Shown here one piece after another: positions 18,893 to 29,640 of a stretch of 64,000 nucleotides of DNA (position 1 is its first letter; each line of letters opens with the position of its first letter). The notes beneath the pieces were generated by a model that saw only the letters and a program-made list of their open reading frames with translations, made no database searches and was not told the origin of the DNA. The position numbers and the translations under genes are program-made. This DNA is from Diploptera punctata (lineage: Eukaryota; Arthropoda; Insecta; Blattodea; Blaberidae), in contig JASPKZ010009674.1 in the NCBI GenBank assembly GCA_030220185.1, positions 62,001-126,000 of the forward strand. The letters are read 5' to 3'.

Positions 18893-20574
18893 ATATTTAC
18901 TCAAATATAAGACAATCCCCCAAATTTGAAGAACTTTTTAAGAATTTGTCTCTTCCATGTACTCAATAACTTACCATTGCAATTGTGATGTCCCTTTTTT
19001 GGTTCACCAAATAATTTTCAGAATTAATTAGCGTTTTTTCAGTGCTTCATCACTTATGAATGTTAACTTTGGAGACACTAAATTTTCTCCCTGCTGCACA
19101 GTTGTTCATAGCTTCTGCGTCAACATCATGTCTTCATTAACCAGTATAATCTGTAAACTCACTAATACCATTATTTTATGGAATATGATTTCATTAGCAC
19201 TTATTTTAATATGTTTACTGTTACCATTACAATTTGCAGATATCGTGTTTGAAACCCTTTTTAACCACTTGCTTTCCTCTTTCTTGCGTATTGACTATCA
19301 TATTGTGAGACATTGTTAGGCCAGCTTTTGAATTTTGCGGACTGCATTAATACTCGCCCTATAAGGTATAAGGGATACATTAGTTGGAAATGCCTACTGG
19401 GAGCTTTCCTGATATTTATGTATGGATCGCTTTCTAGAAGGATCGACCTCTCCAGATTTTCTTCTTCTTCCTTCCAAGTATTAGGCCAAGGCCTGTTACG
19501 ATCCTATAAAAAATTTTCCCTCCAGCGTCCGGAAAATTCTCGTATAAGACTTGAAAGCATAATAAAAGTCCCTTCAATTGGTTGCTGGCCAAAAGAAGGC
19601 AAGACCAGTGATGGGGCTGCCATCTTTTAATACAGAGAAGATCAATCCTCGCGTATGTATATGAATACAAGTCAATAGTGGTCTGATAGACAACAAGTGA
19701 ATGGGTTCCTTACACTCAATCAAGGTATATATTTCCTGAAAGAGTGCAAAAAATGAATTATGGTGTAAACCATAAGTTTCTCCAATAAGTAGTTACTGAG
19801 AAAAACTAATTTGAAATTTAGTTTTTCAAATAAATATCCACTGCCATTTTGATTGCAGCAGACATGAGCATGTGACGTCAAAATTCATGAGCACTAATGT
19901 TCAGCTAATGTTGACTGCAGCTTTGATATTTTTAGATAATGTCAACTGTCCATTTGCTTGGTTACTGACTATTAAAATAGTGTTGAGTGAGAATATGTTA
20001 GTAAATGACTGCTGAGAGGGGAAAATGGCAGTACTTACATAACTGTAGAGCGACATGTTTTACAGAGTGAGAGTAAAATAATAATCTTTGTGAAGTTTTC
20101 AATTTAATTCAACAAGCAATTGTAAGTGTAGTATATACAGTACATGTTTTGAGTTTTATGTTCTAATAAACTTCGGTCACTATTATAAAATTAGTGTAAC
20201 ATCTAACACTTCTGTGTAGTGTAAGTTTTAATTAAAATAAATAACCATTCTTTACTGCGTGTGAGTTTGTTCATATTTTACATTGTATGCCATTGAAAAT
20301 CTTTTTAATACTCCATATACCACTATGGCAAGCATAATTTTCATCTGTTACATCAAATTTTACATGGAATTCTCCGTATTTTTTGACAATTTGTGTTAAT
20401 TTCCATTCCAGCAATTATGTACTATATGCCATAAAAAAAATAAACTTGCTATCCAGAATCTATATAACCTCAGTGAGGCTTATTTTTAATTTGCAAATTT
20501 AAGACAAGTTGCGATTTTGGACTTCATGTTTTGGGGAGGAAAAAAAACAATGTTGCCTTATATTTGAGTAAATA
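18893..20574. mobile_element. Nonautonomous pogo-like DNA element with inverted termini
   Basis: Left end TATTTACTCAAATATAAGAC (18893 on) matches the inverse of the right end, where + strand reads GCCTTATATTTGAGTAAATA up to 20574. Length about 1.68 kb. Such ends are familiar from pogo/Tigger-type elements. No intact transposase: the interior is decayed and has a LINE 3' fragment at 19450-19665. Part of the interior (19100-19260) resembles 43560-44110, so at least one more copy is in the window. Confidence 0.65.
19450..19665 (-). mobile_element. LINE 3' fragment with GAA-type tail
   Basis: On the + strand: TCTTCTTCTTCCTTCCAAGT then ATTAGGCCAAGGCCTGTTACG..., repeated at 39372-39545. In element sense the 3' end reads ...GTAACAGGCCTTGGCCTAAT then a GAA repeat; the plus copy at 57400-57450 ends the same way. 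5'-truncated. Confidence 0.7.
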
Positions 20575-20659
20575 CAATAATTAATTTTAATATTTTGAGC
20601 ATGAACCTCTGTGTGTTCATAAACTTAATAACTTTTCATAAATATTATAGTTATAAATA

Positions 20660-21110
20660 TCCAAAATCTTCTAAGGATATGATAAGATTTCTTCTCATGC
20701 ATTTCATCAAGTTTATGACTAATGCGTAAATAAAGTGTAACATGAGAAGAAATCATATTTGAAGAGAAGAATTATACGCTCAGACTGGGACTTGAACCCA
20801 GGACCTTTGGCTTTCTAGGCCAAGAGTCTACCGACTTAGGTATCTGAGCAAGTTCCAATGTAAATGAACATCTTTCTCTTATATATGCTATTAATTTCCG
20901 TGCACCAAATGCTATGAAACCTTTGCTGCTATCTTGCAAATGGCGGCTTCTTTATTAAGAAGACCTTTATTTGGGAATTTTACATTACATTATAAAGCCT
21001 GTACTGCTTCTTTCGATGTTCTTATTATTATTTATTTCATACATCTCATTGATGGATAAATCATATTTGAAGAGGAAAATTATATGCTCAAACAGGGTCT
21101 CATGAGAAGG
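20660..21110 (-). repeat. tRNA-headed repeat (subfamily 5), minus
   Basis: Minus-sense head at about 20780-20852: GCTCAGATACCTAAGTCGG with B box GGTTCAAGTCCC. Body GCAAATGGCGGCTTC at 20935. The left end has a small palindrome, GATTTCTTCTCATG against CATGAGAAGAAATC (20689, 20740). Confidence 0.7.
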
Positions 21111-21354
21111 AATGCTCATTTCAAAAATGATTTTTCTTTAGTTTATGAAAACATAGAATGTGAAGTAAACTGAAATAGTTTTGTTCTAAATAAGTCAGTA
21201 ATAACATACAATTATTGAATTTGATATTATATCAGGTGTGACTTTATTTTCTGGATTTAAAGGAATTTTGAAGATACCTTAATTTTTGCTTCTAATACTT
21301 TCAAACTCCTCTGTCACATCATTTATATACTGTTGTATAAATATGTTTTAAAGT

Positions 21355-21640
21355 TTTTATTATTGATTTAACATTTCTCAATGAAAGATAAATTATATTT
21401 GAAGAGAAAAATTTTCGCCTAGACCGAGACTCGAACCCAGGACCTTTGGCTTGCCGGGCCAAATGCTCTACCAGCTGAGCTACCGAGGCAAGTTACAACG
21501 TATATAAGAGAAAAATTTGCATCTATATCGTAACTCGCCTCGGTAGCTCAGTTGGTAGAGCATTTGGCCCAGCAAGCCAAAGGTCCCGGGTTCGAGTGTC
21601 GGTCTAGGCGAAAATTTTTCTCTTCAAATATATTTTAAAG
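21355..21640. repeat. Inverted pair of tRNA-headed repeats (subfamily 1)
   Basis: A complete minus head (21413-21490) is followed after about 45 bases by a complete plus head (21533-21610). The two are near-perfect inverse copies flanked outside by TTTGAAGAGAAAAATTTTC / GAAAATTTTTCTCTTC. The pair would form a long hairpin in a transcript. Confidence 0.85.
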
Positions 21641-22074
21641 TAATTATTTTAAAATGTGTTTTACATTAAGTCAACAGTTTTCTAATTGAATTATAATGTT
21701 GTATTCAAACTTTAATCTACTGGATTTACACACAGTAGATATTAGGCATTTTTATTAATCTATTCCTGCATTAACACATTATTGTGTTCCGGCAAATTAG
21801 TGTAGGTTATAAACTAAACTTTCAGAGTACTTCACATATTTGGTTGAGTGTGTTTTGAATCCAGGGTAAAAGAAAAAGATATAAATAAATAAAATTACAA
21901 TTATCCTATCTTAAAGAATGGAACACATTAAATTTGATTTTTTAAATAATTTTTTTTAGTTATATTTGCTGTTGAATGTGTTCATAGACTTATTTATTTT
22001 TATTTCACAAAACCTGGATTCATATTGCGCTTGGCCTATGGGCTGTGAATTGTGTTGTTATGTGTGCGGTGTAG

Positions 22075-22218
22075 GCATTGCCTCGCTGCTGCTGTTCCCA
22101 GAGGACGACTCGGCAGAGTCAAGCCAGCAGGAAGATGATGAATCTGAAGCCGGAGAGACTGATGAGCAGGATACAGAGGAGTTGCCCTGGCGGATGATGA
22201 GCAGCTGGAACGTAGAAG
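22075..22218 (+). CDS. hyd: UBR5/Hyd, coding exon 3, carrying a one-base deletion
   Basis: Acceptor GTGTAG, donor GTAATA. Enters in phase 1 and reads GIASLLLFPEDDSAESSQQEDDESEAGETDEQDTEE, matching the LFSEDDS region of UBR5/Hyd. From about 22182 the conserved continuation is in another frame: ALADDEQLERR at 22184-22216 (the family has a D-E-x-L-E-R block here). Length is 144, whereas phase 1 in and phase 2 out (required by exon 4) needs 145. Thus one base is missing within about 22181-22190. Read literally, the frame would reach a stop in exon 5. Either an assembly error or a real null change. Confidence 0.88.
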
Positions 22219-23180
22219 GTAATACTCTCTTTACTCTTTTAATAATTTAATTTACTATTACTGGCTTTTTTTATACTAGTAATAGTTGGTTTGAAATTTA
22301 ATTTTTTTTAAGTGTTCTGTTTACAGTATTTCTCAAAAAAATTGATGAGATGTACGCTTGTGAAGTTTTTATTTCCCTTACCATACAATTGTAAATTTAT
22401 GTTTTTGAAAAGTTGGCTCAACTGCACTTTTACTATCTCAAAATTTTTCTGTTATATTGTTGTAAACTATAGCTTTTGTTCTGTACTTACCATCATTTTC
22501 TAATATTTTAAAACAATTTTTATAACATTATTAGACAATTTTAAAGTATTTATTTAAATACGCAAATCACAATATTATGAGACTTAGACTGTTGACGCTA
22601 ACTGCTATTTTCTCCACAGAGTATATTACTTAGTCTGTGATTTTTCTATCGCTGTTTTGGGTTATCGCTGGTTGGATCAGCGTTAGGGAGTGATAAGTAA
22701 GTGTACATCCATTTTTAATAAACGTTTGGTAACTCACTATGATGTTTGTGGGTTATCATTCAATGATAACGTTATCGCTGCTACTTCTAACTGCTACTGT
22801 GTATTCGCAGTTCTTTGCAGTTTTGAGATAGTGTAAGTGCAGTTTTTCCGAAAAGTTTATTTAATCTTCAGTGTTTATTATTCCTTTTTTTAACCTACTT
22901 TTTTTTATCTAGTAAAGCTTATATTTTCAATGTTTTTAGAGACATCAAAAACATAATCTTTTCTGGCTAAAAAAGTAGTGTTAAAAATAATAATAGACAT
23001 CGAAAATGTATTAATTTACAGCACTTTTTATTAAGGGGCATGCATGTTTTTAGTGAGAAAAAATCAGTGACTATGCTCTAGGCTTTTGTTCGGGGATTAG
23101 AACTAAAGTTTCTTTAGACTGCCTGTGTAGTCCATATCCAAGTTTATATCTGTCTATATAGGGAAGCGTAATATTTTTAA
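22219..23180. other. Intron, no assigned feature
   Basis: AT-rich. GTGTACATCCATTTTTAATA at 22702 resembles 51757-51777, hinting at an unclassified repeat (about 22660-22740). No exon or terminal repeat recognised. Confidence 0.35.
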
Positions 23181-23189
23181 TTCACTTTA

Positions 23190-23470
23190 TTTTTTTTTCT
23201 TTTTTGACAACTCGCCTCTTAAATTTCATATTTTTCACGAACTGTAGTTTCAGACGAAATCACGTCCATCTTCAGCCATAACTCCGGACTGATGAAAAAA
23301 ATGTTTTCATCAGTCTGAGTCTGGCTCTGAAGTTGGACATGATATCGTCTGAAACTGCAGTATCGTGGAAAGCATGAAATTTATGAGGTGGGTTGTCAAA
23401 AAAAATTTATCGAGGAATTTCAATGATTATATCTCATAATGTTTACTTTCCAACATTAACTTAATGTAAG
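23190..23470. mobile_element. Penelope-type foldback with two hammerhead-like arms
   Basis: Arms: TTTTTTGACAACTCGCCTCTTAAATTTCAT at the left and ATGAAATTTATGAGGTGGGTTG at the right, meeting near 23300-23330. The left arm in minus sense has a full hammerhead core; the right arm has CTGAAGT with the last core base changed. The right end carries the distal tail ATATCTCATAATGTTTAC. Confidence 0.8.
23235..23279 (-). ncRNA. Hammerhead ribozyme motif
   Basis: Minus sense: core CTGAAGA (23269-23275 complement), stem II GGACG with CGTCT, GAAA, stem III ACTACAGT (imperfect palindrome), then T at the cleavage position. Core invariant bases are intact; stem I is weak. Confidence 0.65.
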
Positions 23471-23792
23471 CATAATATTGTAATTGATTTATAAAGCAGT
23501 TCAGACCATAACCTCACACTATTTAGTTTCCAACATCCAGCTTTAATTCATTATGTCTTCCACTGGTCTATATTCTCAGCCAGCTGTATCAGTTTATATC
23601 TTCAATTATAATTCCTTAATATCTATCCAAATATTATCCTCCTACCTAGGCTTTTGTAATGATCTTTTCCCAATTTAAAAAGTGAAAGCATTTCTACTGT
23701 CACTCATTCAAGCACACATGACCTGCCCATCTTAATCTCGTAGATTTAATTCCGACATTATTAGGACATTTATATAAGTAAGGAGTTCCTTA

Positions 23793-23979
23793 AGAATTAA
23801 ATGAATCATGAATTCTTCTTACCTCATACATCTATGTTTTTTTTAGCATAGGACTGCAGTATTGGGAAAATATCTGTTTAAAAAAATTGATGTATGAGGG
23901 TAAGAAGAATTCACGATTCATTTCATTCTTACTAAGAAAACCTCATAATGTAAAAATCCCCAAATTTATTATATTAACA
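23793..23979. mobile_element. Penelope-type foldback, short
   Basis: Left arm GAATTCTTCTTACCTCATACATC, right arm GATGTATGAGGGTAAGAAGAATTC, then distal tail AAAACCTCATAATGT. AGTTCCTTA at 23784-23792 and 23980-23988 is a likely 9-bp target duplication. Confidence 0.75.
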
Positions 23980-24019
23980 AGTTCCTTATCAAGCTTCCTA
24001 AATTCCCATCCCTTGTGGG

Positions 24020-24738
24020 ACTTAATACTCAATGTATGATCATACTTTTAAGAACAAATGTATTTGATGGGAGCTCAAGTCATAGCTTGGTATTTGCATT
24101 ATGTAAATCTATTTGCACATGATGAAACAATGGAATTTATACTATATTTTAATAATTGTTCCCGATGTGAAAATGTCAGTACTACTGTTTGCCTATTACA
24201 GCATTTGAAAAGTCATTGTTGTAAAAAAAAATTTAAAAACTGGTATATCTAATTAGGTACACTTTTCAGGAAAACTAATCATTACAAGGAAATACATCAA
24301 TTTTTCTTAATAGTTGAACATTTTGAGCAACTATTTTATCATCTTTAAAACATTTCTATTTTTAAAAATGTTGAACCTCCATAATAGGGATGTAAGACTA
24401 GATGATGAAGAAGGGGTTTAAATTTGAATTATTAATTCTTTAAAATGAATATGTTTTTATCCAAAAAATAATTAGATGTAAAATAGTTCCTCTAGCAGTT
24501 GAGACTATGAGTGACACAAAAATAAATTACTATGGCCTTGTAATGATTGATTTTGCTAAAATAATGTATTAATTAGATGTACTTTTTTTTTAAATTTTGC
24601 ACAATGACTTTTCAATTGCTGTAATGCACTAACTTTATGAAATATTATATTCCATATCAGGAAACATTATTTAGTATACATTTAATTGTATATCATATGT
24701 AAAGTGATGGGCAGATTTATATATATGTATCACTTTCA
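24020..24738. other. Intron, no assigned feature
   Basis: AT-rich sequence. An open frame at 24058-24252 has no recognisable motif and is probably chance. Confidence 0.35.
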
Positions 24739-25362
24739 CACTCTAAGGGTCGCATGTTTGGACGCATTAGACAGTAAAATGCCTTCTCTGCTGAGCAAGT
24801 TGTGTGTCTAATACGATTTTGCTTACTCAGAAATCTGTTCATGCGATAATAATTGGTTAATTTGTAAGCTACCTGCGGGAGGTACCTTACATGAGCAACT
24901 CAAATTAAAATCCCGAAGGGAAACCGATGGTAATCGATGTACTTTGCTGCTTTATCCAACATTTATCCAAGATGTTCGGACCTTGAAGACTTTCGATAAT
25001 GTTTTCGTTATACACGGAGAAGAGGAATTTGATAGAGTCTACCAAGAATTCAACTGGAAGAACAGGAGAATCGGCATAATATTGCTGCTCGCAGACGTGT
25101 TTGTATACGGTATTATTTGCGGGATGCAAGCATAAATGCATTCCTCTATAGCAGACGAAATAACGGAAGTGGTTTTTATCGTGATAAATTCTGGGTAATT
25201 CGTTGCCAATATTACGAAAACCGTCGACTCTCATGCATTACCGATAAGTCGGCCGTTTAATTCGTTCTCAGCAATTGCTCACGGTTGAATCAGCTCCACT
25301 AGTGTTGATTGGAAGTAATTTGAGTAGAGAGTAATGTTCTAACATACGACCCATAGAGTATC
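24739..25362. mobile_element. Putative DNA transposon relic, about 620 bp
   Basis: Ends are imperfect inverse copies: CTCTAAGGGTCGCATGTTT at 24741 and + strand AACATACGACCCATAGAGTA at 25341-25360. GC content is clearly higher than the surroundings. Open frames on both strands (24944-25135 plus; 25234-24905 minus) have no motif I recognise. GTATCAC occurs outside both ends (about 24727 and 25358) but not at matching positions, so a target duplication is not established. Confidence 0.5.
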
Positions 25363-25768
25363 ACCAGCAAGATTATGGTATACTAAATGCTAATGTTTAG
25401 TTCTTAGGTAAAAGCCAAGAATACAGGAGACATTAAACTGAATAGTAATGTGAATTTCCTGTTTTAAGCTGTTATTTAATTGCTTCAACTGCAAGATTTT
25501 GATCTGTTAATGATTATTCTCCTAGATACTAGAATGTTTTCCCTTTTTATAATAATTATTTCCTTATCATAATCTGCTGTAACTTGATTATTGTACATTT
25601 CCAAGTACTCTCTTTTTTTTTTTACTCAATTTAAACAAGTATCTTCCCTGTGTTTAAAAAGATTTCTCCATTTCTTAAAATTATATTGAACATGATTTTC
25701 CCACCTAAGGTTTATTAAAATGGCATGCAGTTAACAATTTTTTGACAAGTTAAGTTGTATGTTCACAG

Positions 25769-25860
25769 TTCATCTACTGGACATGGACACCGCAGTAATT
25801 TGGCACCACAATCAATGCAATGGGCTATTCGCAGCCGGGAGACAGGGGCTAGAGCTGGAG
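25769..25860 (+). CDS. hyd: UBR5/Hyd, coding exon 4
   Basis: Acceptor TTCACAG, donor GTAGGG. In the conserved frame (one base, then codons) it reads SSTGHGHRSNLAPQSMQWAIRSRETGARAG. The APxSMQWA block is diagnostic for UBR5/Hyd. Length 92 = 1 + 90 + 1, so it needs a phase-2 donor upstream, which exon 3 supplies only if its missing base is restored. Its own donor is phase 1 and joins exon 5 as Gly-Gly. A longer open frame in this region (25759-26025) is in the wrong frame and is not the coding one. Confidence 0.92.
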
Positions 25861-25929
25861 GTAGGGCACTTATCTCACCAATTATATTCTCATCTCTTTT
25901 TCATTAACATTGTTTATTTTCCACATAAA

Positions 25930-25973
25930 TTTTATATATGTATGTATGTGTGTGTGCATGCATATGGTTTATA

Positions 25974-26022
<49 letters not shown>
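25930..26022. repeat. TA/TG microsatellite
   Basis: TATGTATGTATGTGTGTGTG at about 25936 passes into a TA dinucleotide run at about 25974-26022 (over 20 TA units). Sited about 70-160 bases after the exon 4 donor. Confidence 0.95.
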
Positions 26023-26024
<2 letters not shown>

Positions 26025-26224
26025 AAAAAGGACTGGTCACCTGATTGATTCATTATGGAAGTAAATGTTTATTGTTTTTGTGTAATATTTTATTTTAAAA
26101 TATTTCCTACATGTGGAACTTGACCAGATTTTAAGTATGAATTCCTTGTGTTAAACATAGTCAAAATGTCTTTTAGACTTTTAGTCACAAATGTACAATT
26201 GAACAGAAGTATATTTGAACATTA

Positions 26225-26452
26225 AGAGTGAGTGGAGAACATATTTTAATCGACTCACCTCATACATTTTCAAACTTCTTTGATACCGACGGTTTCAGAC
26301 AATATCATGTCCTTCATCAGTCCATGATATTGTCTGAAACCGTCGGTATCAAAGAAGTTTGAAAATGTATGAGGTGAGTCAATTAAAATATGTTCTCCAC
26401 TCACTCTTAATGATATAACCTCATAATGTTTACTTCCCGATATTAATTTAAA
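26225..26452. mobile_element. Penelope-type foldback with 15-bp target duplication
   Basis: Flanked by TATATTTGAACATTA at 26210-26224 and 26453-26467. Left short-tail end begins AGAGTGAGTGGAGAACATAT; right end extends past CTCACTCTTAATGATATAACCTCATAATG into TTACTTCCCGATATT. The arms meet at 26320-26325 within a hammerhead: the left arm has the whole motif, the right arm begins inside stem II. Confidence 0.92.
26281..26323 (-). ncRNA. Hammerhead ribozyme motif (left arm)
   Basis: Minus sense: CTGATGA, A, GGACA-loop-TGTCT, GAAA, CCGTCGG, TA, TCA. Same subfamily as 16600-16642. Stem I first strand reads GGA instead of TGA, so stem I is weakened. The plus arm lacks the first core half. Confidence 0.7.
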
Positions 26453-26469
26453 TATATTTGAACATTACT

Positions 26470-28420
26470 TTAAATGAGGGTGATTGTTGACTCCATTTTC
26501 ACACTGCAACATAGGGGATGTATAGTTGAATTTTTTTTTCTTCAGTATTTTTCAATCTCATGATCAAAAAATAATAAATAAACAATTATATATTACTTAT
26601 TTTATTAAGAATAGTTGAGGATGACTGGGTCACTCAGCTATATTTGTATGTAATAGTCTCAATGGTAATAAAAAATTATTCTTGAAAATTGGACTATTGG
26701 AACTAATATAATTGTTTCCTATATACTGCATTAAAATCAGTTTAAAACTCACCATCATTATAATAATTGAATAAGCAAATAAAATACTGTACAAAAATAA
26801 TATTAATAGGGAATGGATTTTCTTCTCGTTTTTCTCTCCTTCCTTCTCCTTTTATTCTTTCTTCTTCCTTCTTCTTTCATCTTCCTCCTCCTTCTCTTCT
26901 TTTTAATCTTATAAATAAAAGATTGAAAGTAAGACAAATTATATATTTGTAATATTTTAATGTAAATACACAATTTAAATAATTTGGCTAAAATCACATA
27001 CATTTTTTTTTGTTCTAGTTTTTTATTTAACCCAAAAATTTATGTAATTTTGATATTAATGAAAGCACAATAATTGCATCGCATCGTGACCTTCACTCTA
27101 CATGCTAGCTCCAAGAAGAATCCCTTATTTCTAATTAGGCTGATACAATTCAATGGACTTGAATATTCTTACCACTTTTGTCTTGATTACATCATACCAT
27201 TTATACAGTACCGATTCATTAAGTGAAGGGATTGGTGATACAGTACCAAAAATAAATCCAAGTATTCATTCTCATTTGCAGCAATATTTTGCTGAATCTA
27301 TTGGAAAATTTACAAAATATGAAAAGGCTTTTTGCTATTAAAAATGTGGAAAATTTCATACTTTGCATAAGGCCATGTAGACATTAGTGAGATTGAAAAT
27401 TTTTCTGTTAGTGACATTCTTTTGATGAAATATCCAAGACTGTTTTCTTATAATGTTGAATGGGCCTTCTCCTAGTGCCATGCATTGTTCCATGACAACT
27501 GATATATGTTTGTGATGGAAAACTTGAAGAAAGTTTTTTGTTGTTCACTGCAACAGCGAGGTTTTTTTTTTAATACTTTACACTGTCTCAACATGAGATT
27601 ACTGAAAGATTTTTTATAATAAATATTTTTAAAAAGTTAATATTGAGACAAAATATTTTGCTTTTCTTATACATATTTTCCATTTTTACTACATAAAAAC
27701 ATTATATTTTCTAGTTTTTTAGCACATGAGAATCCAGTCCCTAATTATCAGTAACACTACTTTTCAACTAAAAAACATTTTGATTATATTTACACCAAGG
27801 AATTAATCTGTTATAATTTAAGAAAGGAAATTTAACTCGTATTTAAATTCGGAACAACTTATGTTGCTTCCACTCTATATGTGCATCTACATGTTTTAAT
27901 TCCTATTAACTTATGTTTTTTATTCATTTCCGCTAACTTTTCATTTGAGAATGGCTTATATGTGCATGTTTTCCCTCTTGGGATACATATTTTTGCAGCT
28001 TTGATAATTATGTCATTTAATTGTTGTTCTGTTTTATTAGCAAATAAGTTGATACAATTGCAATATCTACTAATATGAAAAGTAGCAAAATCTGGATAAG
28101 AAAATTTAAGATTGTATCATGTGATTTTATATATTGTGTCCTGTTTACCAATACATCTCTCTTCGCTCTTTTGAACTTTTATGTCATGGAGTTTTAAAGT
28201 CCGATTTAGAATATACATTTCATATCATAGTATTATGCTCTCCAAATTTAATCATTATTAATTTACTTTTTTTTTCCCCCCTTTGCAATTTTATTATAAT
28301 GGAATAAGTAATCTTCTTTGCATAAAACACATTACATTCTTGAAGACATAAAGATCCGTAATTTGGACTAAAGGGAATTATGAATAATTCATTTTATATT
28401 TTATATAACTTTTATGGTGT
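26470..28420. other. Intron, AT-rich, nothing assigned
   Basis: Pyrimidine-rich patch at 26818-26905 (TTCTTCCTTC repeats). No tRNA head, tail motif, exon or inverted termini recognised over almost 2 kb, the longest quiet stretch of the window. Confidence 0.4.
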
Positions 28421-28508
28421 GTGGGACAACTTTATATAATTCTGCTTAATAGTAAGATTGTTCAGCTTGATGACTGCCAAGAGTGTGGCAGGTGTGTGCG
28501 TGTTGCAG

Positions 28509-28762
28509 GTGGCAGCAGTTTGGTTTTCATCGATCCATCATCTCTCAGGAGATCTACCACAGCAACAGCAGCTGTTGCTGCAGCAGCTGCTAATCAGGAA
28601 CCAGTGACAATGGCAACCACAGCAAGTTGTTTGGCAAGAGCATTCGGTATCGTTGTGCGTCAGATTGCAGACCTTTTGACCATGTTGCAGGACTATCACG
28701 CTCTGGCACCAGCCTTGCCTAGAACTCTGGACATATCCTATCAGGAATCCATTAATTTGCAG
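28509..28762 (+). CDS. hyd: UBR5/Hyd, coding exon 5
   Basis: Acceptor GTTGCAG, donor GTAATAA. Frame: base from exon 4 plus GT gives Gly, then GSSLVFIDPSSLRRST...EPVTMATTASCLARAFGIVVRQIADLLTMLQDY...YQESINLQ. FIDPxxLRRS and TTASxLARAFGI are strongly conserved in UBR5/Hyd. Length 254 = 2 + 252, donor phase 0. Includes an Ala run (TATAAVAAAAA). No frame damage. This segment precedes the PTWDW motif in the next exon. Confidence 0.95.
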
Positions 28763-28799
28763 GTAATAAGCAATAAGTATTATTTTCTAGTATGTGCAG

Positions 28800-29640
28800 T
28801 AGTACATTTTCCCATCATTGATTGTTTTTTATAGTATACATTTAATTTCCAAAACTACTAGTTTTGGTGGACTAGTAATTACATTGCTTGCTGTTGGTTC
28901 CAAGATTCACAGGTTAAAACTCAGCTCGAGCTAATGGATATGTAAGAGTGCCATAAATGTTGAACATGGCCTCCTTCATTAGAGAAGAAAAGCTGTGTGT
29001 CACATGCCGTAGATTTTACAGCAGTGAAAAAACATGGATACTGAAATGAGAGGCATTGGAGAAACATTTGTTGGGACTCTCATGCCTGGATTTGAATTGT
29101 GACACAAATGACCTATGCTGTGAAAGAGCATTGTTAGATAACATACTAACATTCAATGTTTCATTTTAAGTTTATCACTTCTCAGTGAAGGACAAATTAA
29201 ATTTGAAAAGAAAAATATATGCCTAAAGCAGGATTTGATATTGTTCTCTTCAAATTTAATACTAACAGTTGGTTTTTAAGTTTGTTGCTAACAATACGAA
29301 GAATTTCCATCTCACTTATATTGTATCTCTCCATCAAAATCCCACCAACTTCATTGTAAATGTGGAATTTGTATGAATCCAAGTAAATATCATATGATTT
29401 GTCAGTATTCTCTTTCATACCTATATGATCTTAAGCTGTTGTGATTAATTGCATGTGTTATAAAGACGTGAAGTGTAAGATCCAGAGAATAAGGTGGATA
29501 AAGCTTGACTGAAGTGTCCAAATCTTTGGATTTACAAGTTCAGCATGTGGGTGGGTTGTACTAACAAGATTGGTCACTTAGCAATTTTTCTCTTTAATGG
29601 TCTTTTCAATACATCACCATTTGTTGATCTGTCATCCCAT
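28800..29640. other. Intron with remnant of a tRNA-headed repeat tail
   Basis: TTTATCACTTCTCAGTGAAGG (29169) and AAATTTGAAAAGAAAAATAT (29196) are tail pieces of the tRNA-headed repeat family without head; an inverse piece follows at 29238. Nothing else recognised. Confidence 0.5.

Noticed and set aside
22181..22190. Programmed ribosomal frameshift in hyd
   Set aside because: No slippery heptamer or following pseudoknot is evident, exon 6 has an independent one-base loss, and the family is not known to use frameshifting. An assembly error or inactivating change is more likely.
22219..25768. A missing small hyd exon between exons 3 and 4, suggested by a phase mismatch (1 versus 2)
   Set aside because: The conserved DEQLERR block expected there is already in exon 3, in the +1 frame, and joins exon 4 directly. 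A one-base deletion explains both phase and sequence, so no extra exon is needed.
25759..26025. 88-residue open frame ending in a Tyr/Ile repeat
   Set aside because: It overlaps exon 4 of hyd in the wrong frame and ends in the TA microsatellite.
26803..27003. Basic 66-residue open frame on the minus strand (KKKRRRRKMKEEGRRK)
   Set aside because: Product of a pyrimidine-rich simple repeat at 26818-26905; no other support.
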